In this document: positions 40,428 through 48,753 of the stretch, in pieces
How positions within the stretch are numbered: the first letter of the stretch is position 1
How the letters are laid out: each line of letters begins with the position of its first letter
Assembly: GCF_014048465.1 (NCBI RefSeq)
Contig: NZ_PDLY01000002.1
Coordinates: 62,001-126,000 of the forward strand
Direction: 5' to 3'
DNA length: 64,000 nucleotides
DNA from: Bombella mellum
GTDB lineage: Bacteria > Pseudomonadota > Alphaproteobacteria > Acetobacterales > Acetobacteraceae
The notes under the pieces: model-generated
What the model was told of the DNA's origin: nothing
Databases searched by the model: none
The model's input: only the letters and a program-made list of their open reading frames with translations
Made by a program: the position numbers and the translations under genes

Positions 40428-41528
40428 ATGAGGCTTCCCCTTTCCCATCCCACGCTGCTCAAGGTTTTCCTCAAGCCACTTCTCGCCAAGATTTTCATAT
40501 GCTGCGGCGTCCTGACAGCTCTCCTTGAAATTCTGGCCCTTCTTGATGATGCTTCCACCATTCTGGACCGCCATCTTGGGATGAGTGGACTTTTCAAATA
40601 TATCGGTCTTCATCTGCCCACGCTGATCGTTGAAATCATGCCACTTTCGGTCATGATCGGTGGCCTGTTCACCCTGCTTCAGATGGCACTTTCCAGCGAA
40701 ATTGCGGTCCTGAAAGCGGCGGGGCTCTCAACCATCAACATGTTCCGCTATCTCCTGCCGGGCCCCATTTTTCTGGGCTTTACCTGTATGGCCGTCCAGT
40801 TCTGGGTCATCCCTTCCTGCGAGCAGGAACTCAACCGCTGGTGGAACGAGGGTGCCACACAGGCCAATGCAACGGATGACCTTCACAGTCTCTGGTTTCA
40901 TCTTGGACCGGACATCATCCATGTCGAGACGGTCAGTCATGGGGGAAACAGTCTGTCAAAGGTCGTTTTCTACAGTCGGCGAGCACAGGATGGGATTCTC
41001 ATCGGCTGCCAGTATTATGAAAAACTGGTCTATGAAAATGGACACTGGGCACCTCAGGGAAGCGCCAAACAGCTGACTCTTTCAAAAGAACAGACCCAGG
41101 CCAAAGTCAGTGACCTTCCTGTCCTTCCTGACCTAAGAGCCACCCCACAGCAGATCATCAACATGACATTGCAGGGCGTCTATTACACGCCCCATCAATT
41201 CAGGAAGATATTTTCCCGGGAGGCTCCATCCAACCTGCCCAGATCAAATTATCTGATGGCCCTGTATGCCACCCTGCTTCTGCCTATACAGATGGCTGTC
41301 ATGCTTCTCATCACCCTGCCCATCACCTACATCCCCCCCCGTGCAGGGCTGCGGAACCCGCTGCCTGTCTACGTCATGGCGGCAGGACTGGGAGTGGTCA
41401 TTCTTCAGGGTATGATCTCCGCACTGGGAAATTCAGGTTCCCTTCCCATATTAATCGCTATAAGTTCAGGCCAGATCGTGGCAGCGCTGGCTGGTCTGGC
41501 CTGGATACTGCGAATGGAGGAAAAATGA
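40428..41528 (+). CDS. lptG: LptG-like (YjgP/YjgQ family) permease
   Basis: 366 residues, same fold as its neighbour. It begins HPTLLKVFLKPLLAKIFICCG and includes LPTLIVEIMPLSVMIGGLF, a typical LptG TM2 segment, and three C-terminal membrane segments. AGGAGG lies before the ATG. It forms the heterodimer partner of the preceding permease; the ATPase (LptB) is not in the window. The hydroxylase gene starts inside its stop codon (ATGA), which ties lipid export and lipid hydroxylation in one transcript. Confidence 0.82.
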   Translation: MRLPLSHPTLLKVFLKPLLAKIFICCGVLTALLEILALLDDASTILDRHLGMSGLFKYIGLHLPTLIVEIMPLSVMIGGLFTLLQMALSSEIAVLKAAGLSTINMFRYLLPGPIFLGFTCMAVQFWVIPSCEQELNRWWNEGATQANATDDLHSLWFHLGPDIIHVETVSHGGNSLSKVVFYSRRAQDGILIGCQYYEKLVYENGHWAPQGSAKQLTLSKEQTQAKVSDLPVLPDLRATPQQIINMTLQGVYYTPHQFRKIFSREAPSNLPRSNYLMALYATLLLPIQMAVMLLITLPITYIPPRAGLRNPLPVYVMAAGLGVVILQGMISALGNSGSLPILIAISSGQIVAALAGLAWILRMEEK

Positions 41529-42331
41529 GTACGTTGAAACAGTTCTTCCAGGGAACGACTCTCATGCAGAAGGGCAGGAGTTACGACCTGGGGAAGATGA
41601 ATCTTTCGCAGTTATGGGCGGCCTATCTGACCTATCCAACCATTCTGCTCTATTTTGCCCTCATCATAGGCACGGCCATACTCAGCCTGCATCTGCGTCA
41701 CAGCTGGTGGGGTCTGATCATTCCCATCCCGGTCATCGTTGCCGTCTATCCTACAGCCTGGTACATCATCCACCGTTATATCCTGCACGGCCGCTGGTTC
41801 TACCGTAACCCCATCACGGCTTCCATGTGGAAGCGTATCCATTTCGATCATCATCAGGACCCCCATCTGCTGGAAGTGCTGTTCGGTTCTCCCCTGAATA
41901 CGGTTCCAACCATGATGGTCATCACCATGCCCATCGGCTGGCTGATTGGCGGCTGGGGTGGAGCATTTTCTGCCCTTTCCACGGCTCTGGTCATGACCTG
42001 CATTTACGAATTCTTCCACTGCATCCAGCATCTGGCCTACAAGCCCCAGTGGCAGTGGGTGGTCTACATCAAGCAGCTTCATGTCCTTCATCATTTTCAT
42101 GATGAAGATGGCAATTATGGAATCACCAACTATCTGCCGGATAGGCTGATGGGAACTTTCTATCGGGCCGCCAAGGAACGCCCCCGTAGCCCGTATGTGT
42201 TCAATCTGGGGTACACGGTTGAAGAAGCGGAGCGTTATCCATGGGTCATGCGCCGGACGGGAGCCCCTCCCCGTGACCGGCCCGATCCTGCCCGTGCACC
42301 GAAAAGTGAAGAGCTTTCAAAGAGCGCATGA
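41525..42331 (+). CDS. histidine-box fatty acid/sphingolipid hydroxylase (sterol desaturase superfamily)
   Basis: 268-residue membrane di-iron enzyme. Four histidine clusters appear in order: H83-x4-H88, H106-x2-HH110, H165-x3-H169 and H186-x2-HH190, with hydrophobic segments at about 38-76 and 128-160. This is the pattern of Scs7/FA2H fatty acid 2-hydroxylases and sphinganine C4-hydroxylases. In this locus it most likely 2-hydroxylates the ceramide acyl chain, since 2-hydroxy-acyl ceramides are known from acetic acid bacteria (inference for this gene). It overlaps the LptG-like gene by 4 bases and the next gene by 4. Confidence 0.87.
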   Translation: MSTLKQFFQGTTLMQKGRSYDLGKMNLSQLWAAYLTYPTILLYFALIIGTAILSLHLRHSWWGLIIPIPVIVAVYPTAWYIIHRYILHGRWFYRNPITASMWKRIHFDHHQDPHLLEVLFGSPLNTVPTMMVITMPIGWLIGGWGGAFSALSTALVMTCIYEFFHCIQHLAYKPQWQWVVYIKQLHVLHHFHDEDGNYGITNYLPDRLMGTFYRAAKERPRSPYVFNLGYTVEEAERYPWVMRRTGAPPRDRPDPARAPKSEELSKSA

Positions 42332-43083
42332 GTACCCCCGTACTGATACTGGCCGGGTCACGTGATGGAGAACGTGACCCGCTTGCCCGTCTGGGAAACG
42401 TATCCCATAAGGCTCTTCTCCCCATCCAGGGCGTTCCCATGATTGAACGTGTCCTTCGGACTCTGGAGCAGGTTCCTGAAATCGGGAAGATATGGATCAG
42501 CATCGAGCAGCCGGATCTGCTTGGACATTTAAGAAATCGGGCCACCCTTCTGAAGGCGGCTCCATCTCCCAGCGAAAGCGTGGCCCAGGCTCTTGAAACG
42601 ATCGGAATGCCCTGTCTTGTCACGACGGCAGACCATGCCCTGCTTTGCCCTGCATGGGTAACGGAATTCATTCGGAACAGCCAAAAAACCAGAGCGGATC
42701 TGACAGCTGGCATTGCCCTGAAAGAGACCATCCAACGGGATGTTCCTCAGACACAGCGCACCTATATCCGTTTATCTGATATCCATTTTTCGGGATGCAA
42801 CTTGTTCTGGATGGCCACGCCCCGATCCGGGGCCGTCGTTGCTCTCTGGCAGCGGCTCCAGAAATACAGAAAACAGCCACTACGGATGGCCATGATCTTG
42901 GGATTGTCCACCATCCTGCGGGTACTCACCCGAACATTCAGTTCCGACCTGCTGGAACAGCGCATTCAGGCCCTGACCGGTGCACGTGTCCGTCTTGTCC
43001 CTCTCTCCGACGGCCGAGCTGCTGTTGATGTTGACAAACCCGCCGACGCCGCTCTCGTCGAACAGCTGCTCTTTCAAGAGTAG
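42328..43083 (+). CDS. MobA-like nucleotidyltransferase of the sphingolipid locus
   Basis: 251 residues, NTP-transferase (GT-A type) fold. It begins STPVLILAGSRDG, followed by SHKALLPIQGVPMIERVLRT, the nucleotide-binding pattern of sugar-phosphate and inositol-phosphate nucleotidyltransferases; TTADHAL carries the metal-site aspartate. The first glycine motif (AGSRDG) is shorter than the usual GGxGTR. It probably makes an activated head group (NDP- or CDP-linked polyol or sugar) for the lipid; the substrate is unknown. Last gene of the operon, ATGA-coupled to the hydroxylase and followed by a strong hairpin. Molybdenum cofactor synthesis is unlikely from context. Confidence 0.75.
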   Translation: MSTPVLILAGSRDGERDPLARLGNVSHKALLPIQGVPMIERVLRTLEQVPEIGKIWISIEQPDLLGHLRNRATLLKAAPSPSESVAQALETIGMPCLVTTADHALLCPAWVTEFIRNSQKTRADLTAGIALKETIQRDVPQTQRTYIRLSDIHFSGCNLFWMATPRSGAVVALWQRLQKYRKQPLRMAMILGLSTILRVLTRTFSSDLLEQRIQALTGARVRLVPLSDGRAAVDVDKPADAALVEQLLFQE

Positions 43084-43087
43084 AAAA

Positions 43088-43120
43088 CGTCCTGCCCGAC
43101 AGTTCTGGTCGGGCAGGACG
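43088..43120. terminator. bidirectional terminator after the nucleotidyltransferase gene
   Basis: Perfect 13-bp stem CGTCCTGCCCGAC / GTCGGGCAGGACG with a 7-base loop between converging genes. TTTTC follows on the minus strand; the plus side is only T-rich. Confidence 0.78.
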
Positions 43121-43128
43121 CCACTTCT

Positions 43129-44061
43129 TTATTTCAGAAATTTTGTCCTGATATTGATGAGCGCAGAACCCAGACCACGTCTGATTTTCTTGAAATCTGC
43201 CAGCGTCACATCACCTGCCGCTGAAAGCGTATGTATGCCGTCCGGGTAATCCTTCATTTCTGGAACGTGTAACGGAATGGCATCCCCACCACTGATGGAC
43301 GGCCTGCCTTTGCTGAACCCGTTGATGCGCAGCAGGCGCAACCCTCCCCCATAGGTCTCGGAACAATCCTGTACGGGAAGAACAACGTCATCCCCTTCTA
43401 TGAAGGGTGTTCCTCCTGGACGGGCTCCGCTCCGGTCGATAAGGAAACGGCCCATGTCGCACCACGGCCCTGTCAGCTCCTCTGCCAGAGCGATATGCAG
43501 CGTACTCTGCCTAGCCGGTTTGGGAGTCGGCGGTGTCCAGAAAAGCCACCAGCGGCCAGCATGATGAAGTGGCGTGGCATCGATTGCGCCAATGGGAAAG
43601 TCGAACGTGGGTACCTTCTCCCATTCATAGGGAAAAGACGTGGCTTTGTAGAGCGTTAGACGCCCCGATTTGTACGCCTCAGGAAGCATGTAGACCGCCC
43701 CCTCGTACCGAAAAATCTGTGGATACGACAGATGCCAGTTCTCACTCAGAACAGGACGACGTTCCTGAAGGGTGAAGTGCCTGTCATAGATCAGCACTTC
43801 TATGATGCCCTTCCCCTGATTGTAATCATAAAATTCAGCAAAAACATACAGGCAGTCATCCTGCCATATGCCGAATGGATCGGCCAGAAAGCCCTCCTTG
43901 CCGCAGGCAGGAAGAAACGTGACATCAATATCATCCAGACTGTTCTGCCTGATGATCTGCTCGAAAGGAGCGTGGAGAATGGCTGACCGCCAGTAATCCG
44001 TCTTAAACAGCTTCATAATCTGCCATCCCGTAGAGACATATTCATAATTGTCCCTCATCAT
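43129..44061 (-). CDS. beta-propeller protein resembling the GINT1 N-terminal domain
   Basis: 310 residues, no signal peptide. The segments FLADPFGIWQDDCLYVFAEFYDY, here cited only by their key residues (ADPF, W-x-D, FAE), and SYPQIFRYEGAVYMLPE, ATPLHHAGRWWLFWT, GGTPF are repeating propeller blades. They match the pattern of the N-terminal domain of plant glucosamine inositolphosphorylceramide transferase 1 and its bacterial relatives (GH43-like propeller). The C-terminal glycosyltransferase domain of the plant protein is absent. It probably binds or processes the glycan or polyol part of the sphingolipid; function is inferred. Start at 44061 with GAAGGGA upstream. Confidence 0.62.
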   Translation of the reverse strand: MMRDNYEYVSTGWQIMKLFKTDYWRSAILHAPFEQIIRQNSLDDIDVTFLPACGKEGFLADPFGIWQDDCLYVFAEFYDYNQGKGIIEVLIYDRHFTLQERRPVLSENWHLSYPQIFRYEGAVYMLPEAYKSGRLTLYKATSFPYEWEKVPTFDFPIGAIDATPLHHAGRWWLFWTPPTPKPARQSTLHIALAEELTGPWCDMGRFLIDRSGARPGGTPFIEGDDVVLPVQDCSETYGGGLRLLRINGFSKGRPSISGGDAIPLHVPEMKDYPDGIHTLSAAGDVTLADFKKIRRGLGSALINIRTKFLK

Positions 44062-44174
44062 ACATCCGTCCCTTCACCAGTAAAAGGGCTTCATGCTCTG
44101 CTGACATTTCTGTAATCTTCCTTTATTTTGCAATGGATACACGCCCAGACGGCTTCCAGAACAGGGATATCTGA

Positions 44175-44981
44175 ATGACTGACATATTCGATCTTGAAAC
44201 AGCCATTGACCTTCGCTTCCATGCTGCCCACAGCATCATCAGGAAAGCTGCATCTCTTGCACAAGCCATGCAGCCTGCGCCGGGCAAACCTGTTGCGGAC
44301 CTCAAGGGTCATCAGGACTATGTGACAGAAGCTGACAGAGCCGTTGAAACGTTCGTCACGACCCATCTGGCTGCACTGTTTCCCGAAGATGCCTTTCTGG
44401 GGGAAGAACATGGAGGGGCCTCCTCCGGCCTGTTCCGTTGGATCATCGACCCAATCGACGGCACATCAAACTACGCAAGAGGCCGGAACAGATGGTGCAT
44501 CTCTCTTGGTCTCATGTATCAGGACGTCCCGGTTGCCGGCATCATCGAGGCCCCTGCCCTTCAGGAAACTTTCATCGCACGAAAGGGCAAAGGGGCCTTT
44601 CTGAATGACAGCCCCATCAAGGCGTCCACAACCTCCAGCCTGAAGGAAGCCATGGTGGAAGTGGGCTGGTCTCCTTACGTACCGGAAGGATGGTACCCAG
44701 AAAAAATGCAGGCCCTTCTGAACAAGGGAGCCATGCCTCGTTCCCTCGGCTCTGGCGCACTGGCATTGGCTGACGTCGCCTGTGGACGCTCGGACGGGTA
44801 TCACGAATTTGTCATCTTCCTGTGGGATGTAGCAGCTGCTCTGGTTCTTCTGGAAGAGGCTGGAGCATGCGTGTCGCCATTTCTGAAAATGGGTGGCCTG
44901 ACGCAGCGTACGACCATACTTGCCAGTGCGCCGACAATCGCCAGCACCCTGTCGGATACACTAGGCGTTCCGTTTGATTAA
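44175..44981 (+). CDS. inositol monophosphatase family phosphatase
   Basis: 268 residues. Mg2+-dependent phosphatase motifs: GEEHGG (76-81), DPIDGTSN (92-99) and WD with D218. Substrates in this family include inositol 1-phosphate, histidinol phosphate and PAP; the sequence alone does not choose. Divergent from the propeller gene with 113 bases between. Its position beside a ceramide locus with a MobA-like transferase suggests inositol or a similar polyol phosphate; histidinol-phosphate phosphatase (HisN) is the main alternative, and hisI is in the same window but 17 kb away. Confidence 0.87.
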   Translation: MTDIFDLETAIDLRFHAAHSIIRKAASLAQAMQPAPGKPVADLKGHQDYVTEADRAVETFVTTHLAALFPEDAFLGEEHGGASSGLFRWIIDPIDGTSNYARGRNRWCISLGLMYQDVPVAGIIEAPALQETFIARKGKGAFLNDSPIKASTTSSLKEAMVEVGWSPYVPEGWYPEKMQALLNKGAMPRSLGSGALALADVACGRSDGYHEFVIFLWDVAAALVLLEEAGACVSPFLKMGGLTQRTTILASAPTIASTLSDTLGVPFD

Positions 44982-45027
44982 GTTTATAACAGTTACGTCA
45001 ACCGTTATTACCCACAGGAGTTTCTCC

Positions 45028-45717
45028 ATGTTCAAATCTTTCTCCGTTGTCTCCCGGACACTGGCGGTTGCTGCCGGTCTGCTGGCCGTGAATGCTTACG
45101 CTGCCGAGGCCTCCAAAATCTCCAAGGAGCAGTCTCTGATCAATCAGGCAACCTTTGCCGTGCAGTCCGCTTTTGTGGACTCCCAGGTAAAACCGGAAAC
45201 GGCCCGCATTCTTGCTGAGACGAAGGCCGTGGTGGTCTGCCCGGATGTCACGAAAATGTCCCTGATTTTTGGTGGTAGCGGTGGCCAGTGCCTCCTGCTG
45301 GCTCGCGGGGCCAGCAATTCCTGGTCAAACCCGGCTTTCTATCGCCTCAGCTCCGGCTCCTTCGGCCTTCAGGCTGGGTATCAGCACAGCCAGCTGTTCC
45401 TCTTCGTGACCTCTCAGAAAGCCCTGCTGAACCTGATGGACCACGAATACTCCTTCGACGCCAAGGCTGATGCAGCGTTCGGCAGCGGAACCAGTGCACA
45501 GAACACCCCCAAAGAAGTTTATGCCATGCAGAAGAGCAATGGCGTCTTCGCCGGTGTCTCCCTTGGAAGCAGCAAGCTGAAGGCCGACAGTACGGCAAAC
45601 CGCAGCTACTATAAGCAGATCGTTGGTCCCGAAGACATCGTTGTCCGTATGCAGGTCAACAACAAGGCTGCTGATCCGCTTCGTCGCGTTGTGATGAAGG
45701 TTTTCAATAACCAATAA
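45028..45717 (+). CDS. exported SYLF-domain lipid-binding protein
   Basis: 229 residues with a signal peptide (hydrophobic core 10-22, likely cleavage at AYA-AEA). The mature part has the Ysc84/SYLF pattern: AETKAVVVCPDVTKMSLIFGGSGG, here noted by its key KAVVVCP and FGGSGG elements, then GSFGLQAGYQ. SYLF domains bind phosphoinositides in eukaryotes; bacterial members are envelope proteins of unclear role. The start at 45028 has AGGAG 8 bases upstream; the ORF opens earlier but is not conserved. It follows the IMPase gene by 46 bases and may share its transcript, ending at a strong terminator. Confidence 0.85.
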   Translation: MFKSFSVVSRTLAVAAGLLAVNAYAAEASKISKEQSLINQATFAVQSAFVDSQVKPETARILAETKAVVVCPDVTKMSLIFGGSGGQCLLLARGASNSWSNPAFYRLSSGSFGLQAGYQHSQLFLFVTSQKALLNLMDHEYSFDAKADAAFGSGTSAQNTPKEVYAMQKSNGVFAGVSLGSSKLKADSTANRSYYKQIVGPEDIVVRMQVNNKAADPLRRVVMKVFNNQ

Positions 45718-45757
45718 GGGAAAGTTCTTCTGGTTCAGGATAACCTGACGATGCAAA

Positions 45758-45794
45758 AGAGGCCGCTCTCCAAAAGAGAGCGGCCTCTTTTTTT
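45758..45794. terminator. strong bidirectional terminator between SYLF and mltG genes
   Basis: Perfect 13-bp stem AGAGGCCGCTCTC / GAGAGCGGCCTCT with a CAAAA loop, T7 after it on the plus strand and TTTT on the minus strand. Confidence 0.92.
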
Positions 45795-45812
45795 ACCTGA
45801 AACAGGCTAAAC

Positions 45813-46892
45813 CTACTGTGCTCCCGTCGCCTTGGCCCGACGATAGGCACGAATATTCTCCGTCTGTTCAGACAATGTATGGGCGAACCTGTGTCCCCCA
45901 TGACCTGTCGCAACAAAATACAGCGCATCTCCTTCCGCCGGGTGAGCCGCTGCCTCCAGTGAGTCACGCCCAGGAGAACATATTGGCCCAGGAGGTAAAC
46001 CTGAATGCTGGTAACTGTTGTATGGACTGTCAAACTGAAGATCTTCATGCGTCAGGGAACGTGACAGGACTCCTTCTCCGTCACTAAGGGCATAAATGAC
46101 CGTCGGATCAGTCTGCAACTTCATCCTCTGTTTCAGACGGTTCAGGAAAACCCGGGCGACCTGAGGTCGTTCTTCTGGCAGAGATGTTTCCCGCTCAATC
46201 AGGGAGGCAAGAACAAGAAGCTGCTCCGGCGTCGTGACAACCCCTTCAAGAGCAGACTGGTCCCGCCGTGCCCAGACATCCTGCACGGTATCTTTCATCA
46301 GACCTGTCATATGCTGGAGAAGAGCACTCCTCTCCATCCCCCAGACATAGAAAAATGTCTGAGGCGCAACAGATCCTTCGGGGATGGGGGGAGTCTCTCC
46401 CTGCAAGGCTGGGGCCTGCGTCAACAACGTCCTGATACGTCGGGCTGTCAGCCCTTCCGCAATGGTCAGACTGTGGGTAACGGGACGACCATGCCGCAGA
46501 ATATCCAGGCTATGAGCCATGGATACCCGTTCAGGAAATTTGAGTTCGGCAGCATGAATGCTTCCCTGTGAATGGGTCGCCAACATGGCCGCCTTAAAGA
46601 AGAAAGAAGAGACGACGCCTCGGGCAAGAACGCCATTGTCCTGCAGGACAGTGATGACACGATCCGCACCGCCACGAGGAATGACAACCACACGTTCCGT
46701 CTGCAAAGGCCCTGGGTCCGTATAATGACCATAGCCCGCAAACAACATTCCACCTGCGGCAACAATCAGAAGGGCAAAAACCCGTCCTTTCGTCACAAGG
46801 CGGAAACGCCGTTTCCCCCGATTTTCTTTCCCCTCCTGGACCGGAGGAGAAGACCCATCCTGTCGGCCCTCTGATGCAGATTCCTGTGTCAT
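45813..46892 (-). CDS. mltG: endolytic murein transglycosylase
   Basis: Inner-membrane YceG/MltG enzyme that cuts nascent peptidoglycan strands. A membrane segment at about 37-55 follows a basic N-terminal tail. The LysM-like subdomain is followed by the catalytic segment LASLIERET, with its active-site glutamate, and LQTDPTVIYAL, then SPYNSYQHSGLPPGPI. 359 residues. It is the last gene of the fabD-fabG-acpP-fabF-mltG set, 44 bases after fabF, a common proteobacterial order. Confidence 0.94.
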   Translation of the reverse strand: MTQESASEGRQDGSSPPVQEGKENRGKRRFRLVTKGRVFALLIVAAGGMLFAGYGHYTDPGPLQTERVVVIPRGGADRVITVLQDNGVLARGVVSSFFFKAAMLATHSQGSIHAAELKFPERVSMAHSLDILRHGRPVTHSLTIAEGLTARRIRTLLTQAPALQGETPPIPEGSVAPQTFFYVWGMERSALLQHMTGLMKDTVQDVWARRDQSALEGVVTTPEQLLVLASLIERETSLPEERPQVARVFLNRLKQRMKLQTDPTVIYALSDGEGVLSRSLTHEDLQFDSPYNSYQHSGLPPGPICSPGRDSLEAAAHPAEGDALYFVATGHGGHRFAHTLSEQTENIRAYRRAKATGAQ

Positions 46893-46936
46893 GTCAAAAT
46901 CCTTAAACCGACAAAAAACTGCATCAGATATTCAGG

Positions 46937-48220
46937 TCAGTCCTTGAATTTCTTCAGGATCAGGCTGGCATTGGTTCCGCCGAAGCCGAAGCTGTTGGAA
47001 AGAGCCACATCAACCTGCTTTTCCTTCGCCTTGTGAGGAATACGATCAATGACACTCTCACTGGCGGGATTGTCAAGATTGAGGGTTGGCGGAAGGATTC
47101 CATCCCGCATGGCCTGAAGGCAGAAAATGGCCTCCACAGCACCAGCTGCTCCCAAGAGATGACCAATGGCCGACTTGGTGGATGACATGCTCGTCTTGGC
47201 CACAGCCTCCCCGAACAGCCTTTCCACAGCTCCCAGTTCCAGATCATCCGCCATGGTGGACGTACCATGAGCATTGACATACCCGATTGCATCCGGAGTG
47301 ACCCGGGCATCCTTCAGGGCTGCCTGCATGGCCCGATAGGCACCTTCATGATTCTCGGCGGGTGCCGTGATGTGATAGGCATCACCCGACAGGCCATACC
47401 CGCCGATCTCTCCGTAAATCTTGGCCCCACGACGTTTGGCATGTTCGTACTCTTCCAGCACCAGCACGCCAGCCCCCTCGCCCATGACAAAGCCATCACG
47501 CTCCTTGTCCCATGGACGGGAAGCCGCTGTCGGATTGTCATTAAAACCTGTTGAAAGGGCACGGGCGGAGCAGAATCCGGCAATACCCAGCTCACAGATG
47601 GCCGCCTCTGCACCACCGGCGATCATGACCTTGGCGTCACCGTGCTGGATCAGACGGGAGGCATCACCGATGGCATGAGTACCGGAGGCACAGGCCGTCA
47701 CGACTGCATGATTCGGCCCCTTGAAGCCATACCGGATGGAAAGATGGCCAGCCGTAAGGTTGATCAGAGAGGACGGGATGAAGAAGGGGGACAGACGCCG
47801 GGCCTTCCCCGTGGAGACCGCAACAGAATTGTCGTAAATCGTTTTCAGCCCACCGATACCAGACCCCATCAGCACGCCGGTGGCGCAGCGGTCTTCTTCA
47901 GTCTCGGGCTTCCAGCCCGAATCTTCCACCGCCTGGATACCAGCCGCAAGCCCCAGATGGATGAAGCGGTCCATCTTCTTCTGTTCCTTGACCGGAACCC
48001 AGTCAGACAGAGTCAGGCCACCTTCCGCGGTCGGACCTTCCGGCACCTCACCTGCAATCTGGGCCGGCAGGCCAGAAGCATCAAAATGTGTGATCGGGCC
48101 AATACCGGATCGAGATTCAATAAGGCGTTTCCATGTCAGTTCTGCACCAACAGCCAACGGGCTTACTACGCCTATTCCCGTAACGACCACACGTTTTCTG
48201 TTCGTTCCAGAGCCGCTCAT
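46937..48220 (-). CDS. fabF: beta-ketoacyl-ACP synthase II
   Basis: Elongating condensing enzyme of type II fatty acid synthesis. The Cys-His-His triad is visible: C in VTACASGTHA, H in NAHGTSTMADD and H in SAIGHLLGAAG. 427 residues, slightly longer than E. coli FabF because of a short N-terminal extension (MSGSGTNRKR). The 129 bases between it and acpP contain two modest hairpins. Confidence 0.95.
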   Translation of the reverse strand: MSGSGTNRKRVVVTGIGVVSPLAVGAELTWKRLIESRSGIGPITHFDASGLPAQIAGEVPEGPTAEGGLTLSDWVPVKEQKKMDRFIHLGLAAGIQAVEDSGWKPETEEDRCATGVLMGSGIGGLKTIYDNSVAVSTGKARRLSPFFIPSSLINLTAGHLSIRYGFKGPNHAVVTACASGTHAIGDASRLIQHGDAKVMIAGGAEAAICELGIAGFCSARALSTGFNDNPTAASRPWDKERDGFVMGEGAGVLVLEEYEHAKRRGAKIYGEIGGYGLSGDAYHITAPAENHEGAYRAMQAALKDARVTPDAIGYVNAHGTSTMADDLELGAVERLFGEAVAKTSMSSTKSAIGHLLGAAGAVEAIFCLQAMRDGILPPTLNLDNPASESVIDRIPHKAKEKQVDVALSNSFGFGGTNASLILKKFKD

Positions 48221-48349
48221 CGCCGCCTTACCTCATCATTCCTAAATACGCATAAAGCGAAACGGGGAGTCCGCTTCGCTCTTCTTTATGACGGGAACGG
48301 TCCGGTTTGACCAGACCGCCCCCTACCATCCGATTCCAGTAAGCAGGAA

Positions 48350-48592
48350 TCAGGCGGCCTTCTGCTTGGTGATGTACTCGATGGCATCATTCACGGTAGC
48401 AATCTTCTCGGCTGCATCTTCCGGAATCTCAACGGAGAATGCTTCCTCGAAAGCCATGACCAGCTCAACGGTATCCAGGCTGTCTGCACCCAGATCATCA
48501 ATGAAGGAAGCATCAGGCTTCACCTGATCTTCCTCGACACCCAAATGCTCGACAACGATTTTCTTCACCTTGTCAGCGATTTCGTTACTCAT
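48350..48592 (-). CDS. acpP: housekeeping acyl carrier protein
   Basis: 80 residues, strongly acidic; phosphopantetheine attachment at S38 in [10 protein letters not shown]. Carries growing acyl chains for FabD/G/F encoded around it. It differs in sequence from the sphingolipid ACP at 34.8 kb, so the window encodes two separate carriers. Confidence 0.97.
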   Translation of the reverse strand: MSNEIADKVKKIVVEHLGVEEDQVKPDASFIDDLGADSLDTVELVMAFEEAFSVEIPEDAAEKIATVNDAIEYITKQKAA

Positions 48593-48753
48593 CTGCCTTA
48601 AATCCTTGCTACCCTACCGGGTGTACCTAAGAAAAAACCTGCCTGCTTGTCAGCTTCAAGACATGGAAATGCCCGGCAACGAAGCCATACTCTGATCTTT
48701 GGTCAGGCCAAGCAGGCCGCGCTTAGCATGTTTTCCTGCAAACGCCAAATTTT

